A stretch of DNA of 5,268 nt, taken from the NCBI GenBank assembly GCA_031288885.1, contig JAITQP010000268.1, positions 1-5,268 on the forward strand. Reading direction: 5' to 3'. A model generated the notes under the pieces. That model saw only the letters and a list, made by a program, of their open reading frames with translations. It was not told the origin of the DNA and did not search any database. This stretch comes from Prevotellaceae bacterium (GTDB lineage: Bacteria > Bacteroidota > Bacteroidia > Bacteroidales > UBA932). The first letter of the stretch is position 1. Every line of letters begins with the position of its first letter. Both the position numbers and the translations under genes were made by a program. Shown in pieces: positions 5,170-5,268 of this stretch.

Positions 5170-5268
5170 TTACGAATTGTTGAGCCGATGTTGTTGTATT
5201 TTTGCGGCAACAGCAACAATGGCGGCTAATACGAATAGCCCCAAAAATAGTGAGATGGCAATCATAAT
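5170..5268 (-). CDS. C-terminal end of a probable membrane protein, cut by the window edge
   Basis: The minus strand is open from the window edge to a TAA at 5172-5170, 32 codons in all. The translation is a strongly hydrophobic helix of about 20 residues (MIAISLFLGLFVLAAIVAVAA in part) followed by a short, mostly polar and basic tail, KIQQHRLNNS. This is what a last transmembrane segment with a cytoplasmic end looks like. It could also be a complete 31-residue membrane peptide starting at the ATG at 5265, because no upstream sequence is visible. It shares the strand of all the other genes. The opposite strand and another frame are also open over this short length, so the call is modest. The family is not recognisable. 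Confidence 0.5.
   Translation of the reverse strand: MMIAISLFLGLFVLAAIVAVAAKIQQHRLNNS

Noticed and set aside
5135..5268. Plus-strand open frame starting at 5135 and running off the right edge
   Set aside because: It translates to an unremarkable Ala/Thr/Asn/Cys mix without a motif, while the minus-strand frame over the same bases gives a clean transmembrane helix and keeps the strand of all neighbours.

Overview
This window looks like a chromosomal segment of a Bacteroidota genome, probably Bacteroidales. The evidence is a long ParC with Bacteroidota-like features (HPHGDASIGD motif, divergent C-terminal domain, acidic tail), promoter elements of the Bacteroidota type (TAnnTTTG with TTG about 20 nt upstream), and AT-rich leaders without clear Shine-Dalgarno sequences. 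The species cannot be named from the sequence. All supported genes lie on the minus strand, so the genetic order runs from high to low coordinates.

Right edge (5268 to 4888): the last codons of a probable membrane protein enter from outside (stop at 5170-5172). A gene-free stretch of about 280 bases follows. It carries three short hairpins with the shared core CCCGTAGGG/CCCTACGGG between 5000 and 5093, a REP-like cluster. Centre (4887 to 900): three tightly packed genes, with a gap of 12 nt and then an overlap of 8 nt. They are parC (topoisomerase IV subunit A, 897 aa), a di-iron hemerythrin-like protein of the RIC/YtfE/ScdA type whose N-terminal cysteine pair is lost, and a LuxR-type regulator with a receiver-like domain that lacks the phosphorylation residues. 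The last two look like a translationally coupled pair. A role in redox, oxygen or nitric oxide sensing is inference from the families.

Left part (860 to 1): two consecutive toxin-antitoxin modules of lower GC. First is hicA-hicB (toxin first), with a clear promoter overlapped by the perfect inverted repeat GATAGTA-N4-TACTATC. Then, running off the left edge, are the first 28 codons of a Phd/YefM-family antitoxin, too short at the edge to stand out as an ORF. Its leader holds two TGTACA-like motifs centred 12 bp apart, the geometry described for the E. coli YefM-YoeB operator. Each module thus appears to carry its own autoregulatory operator.

The least expected points are the edge Phd/YefM antitoxin and its operator, the hicAB promoter/operator, the hemerythrin plus pseudo-receiver LuxR pair, and a sliding-clamp-like pentapeptide (QGDLF) at the extreme C-terminus of ParC. 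No wholly new system is proven here; the hemerythrin-LuxR pair is the best candidate for an under-described signalling unit.
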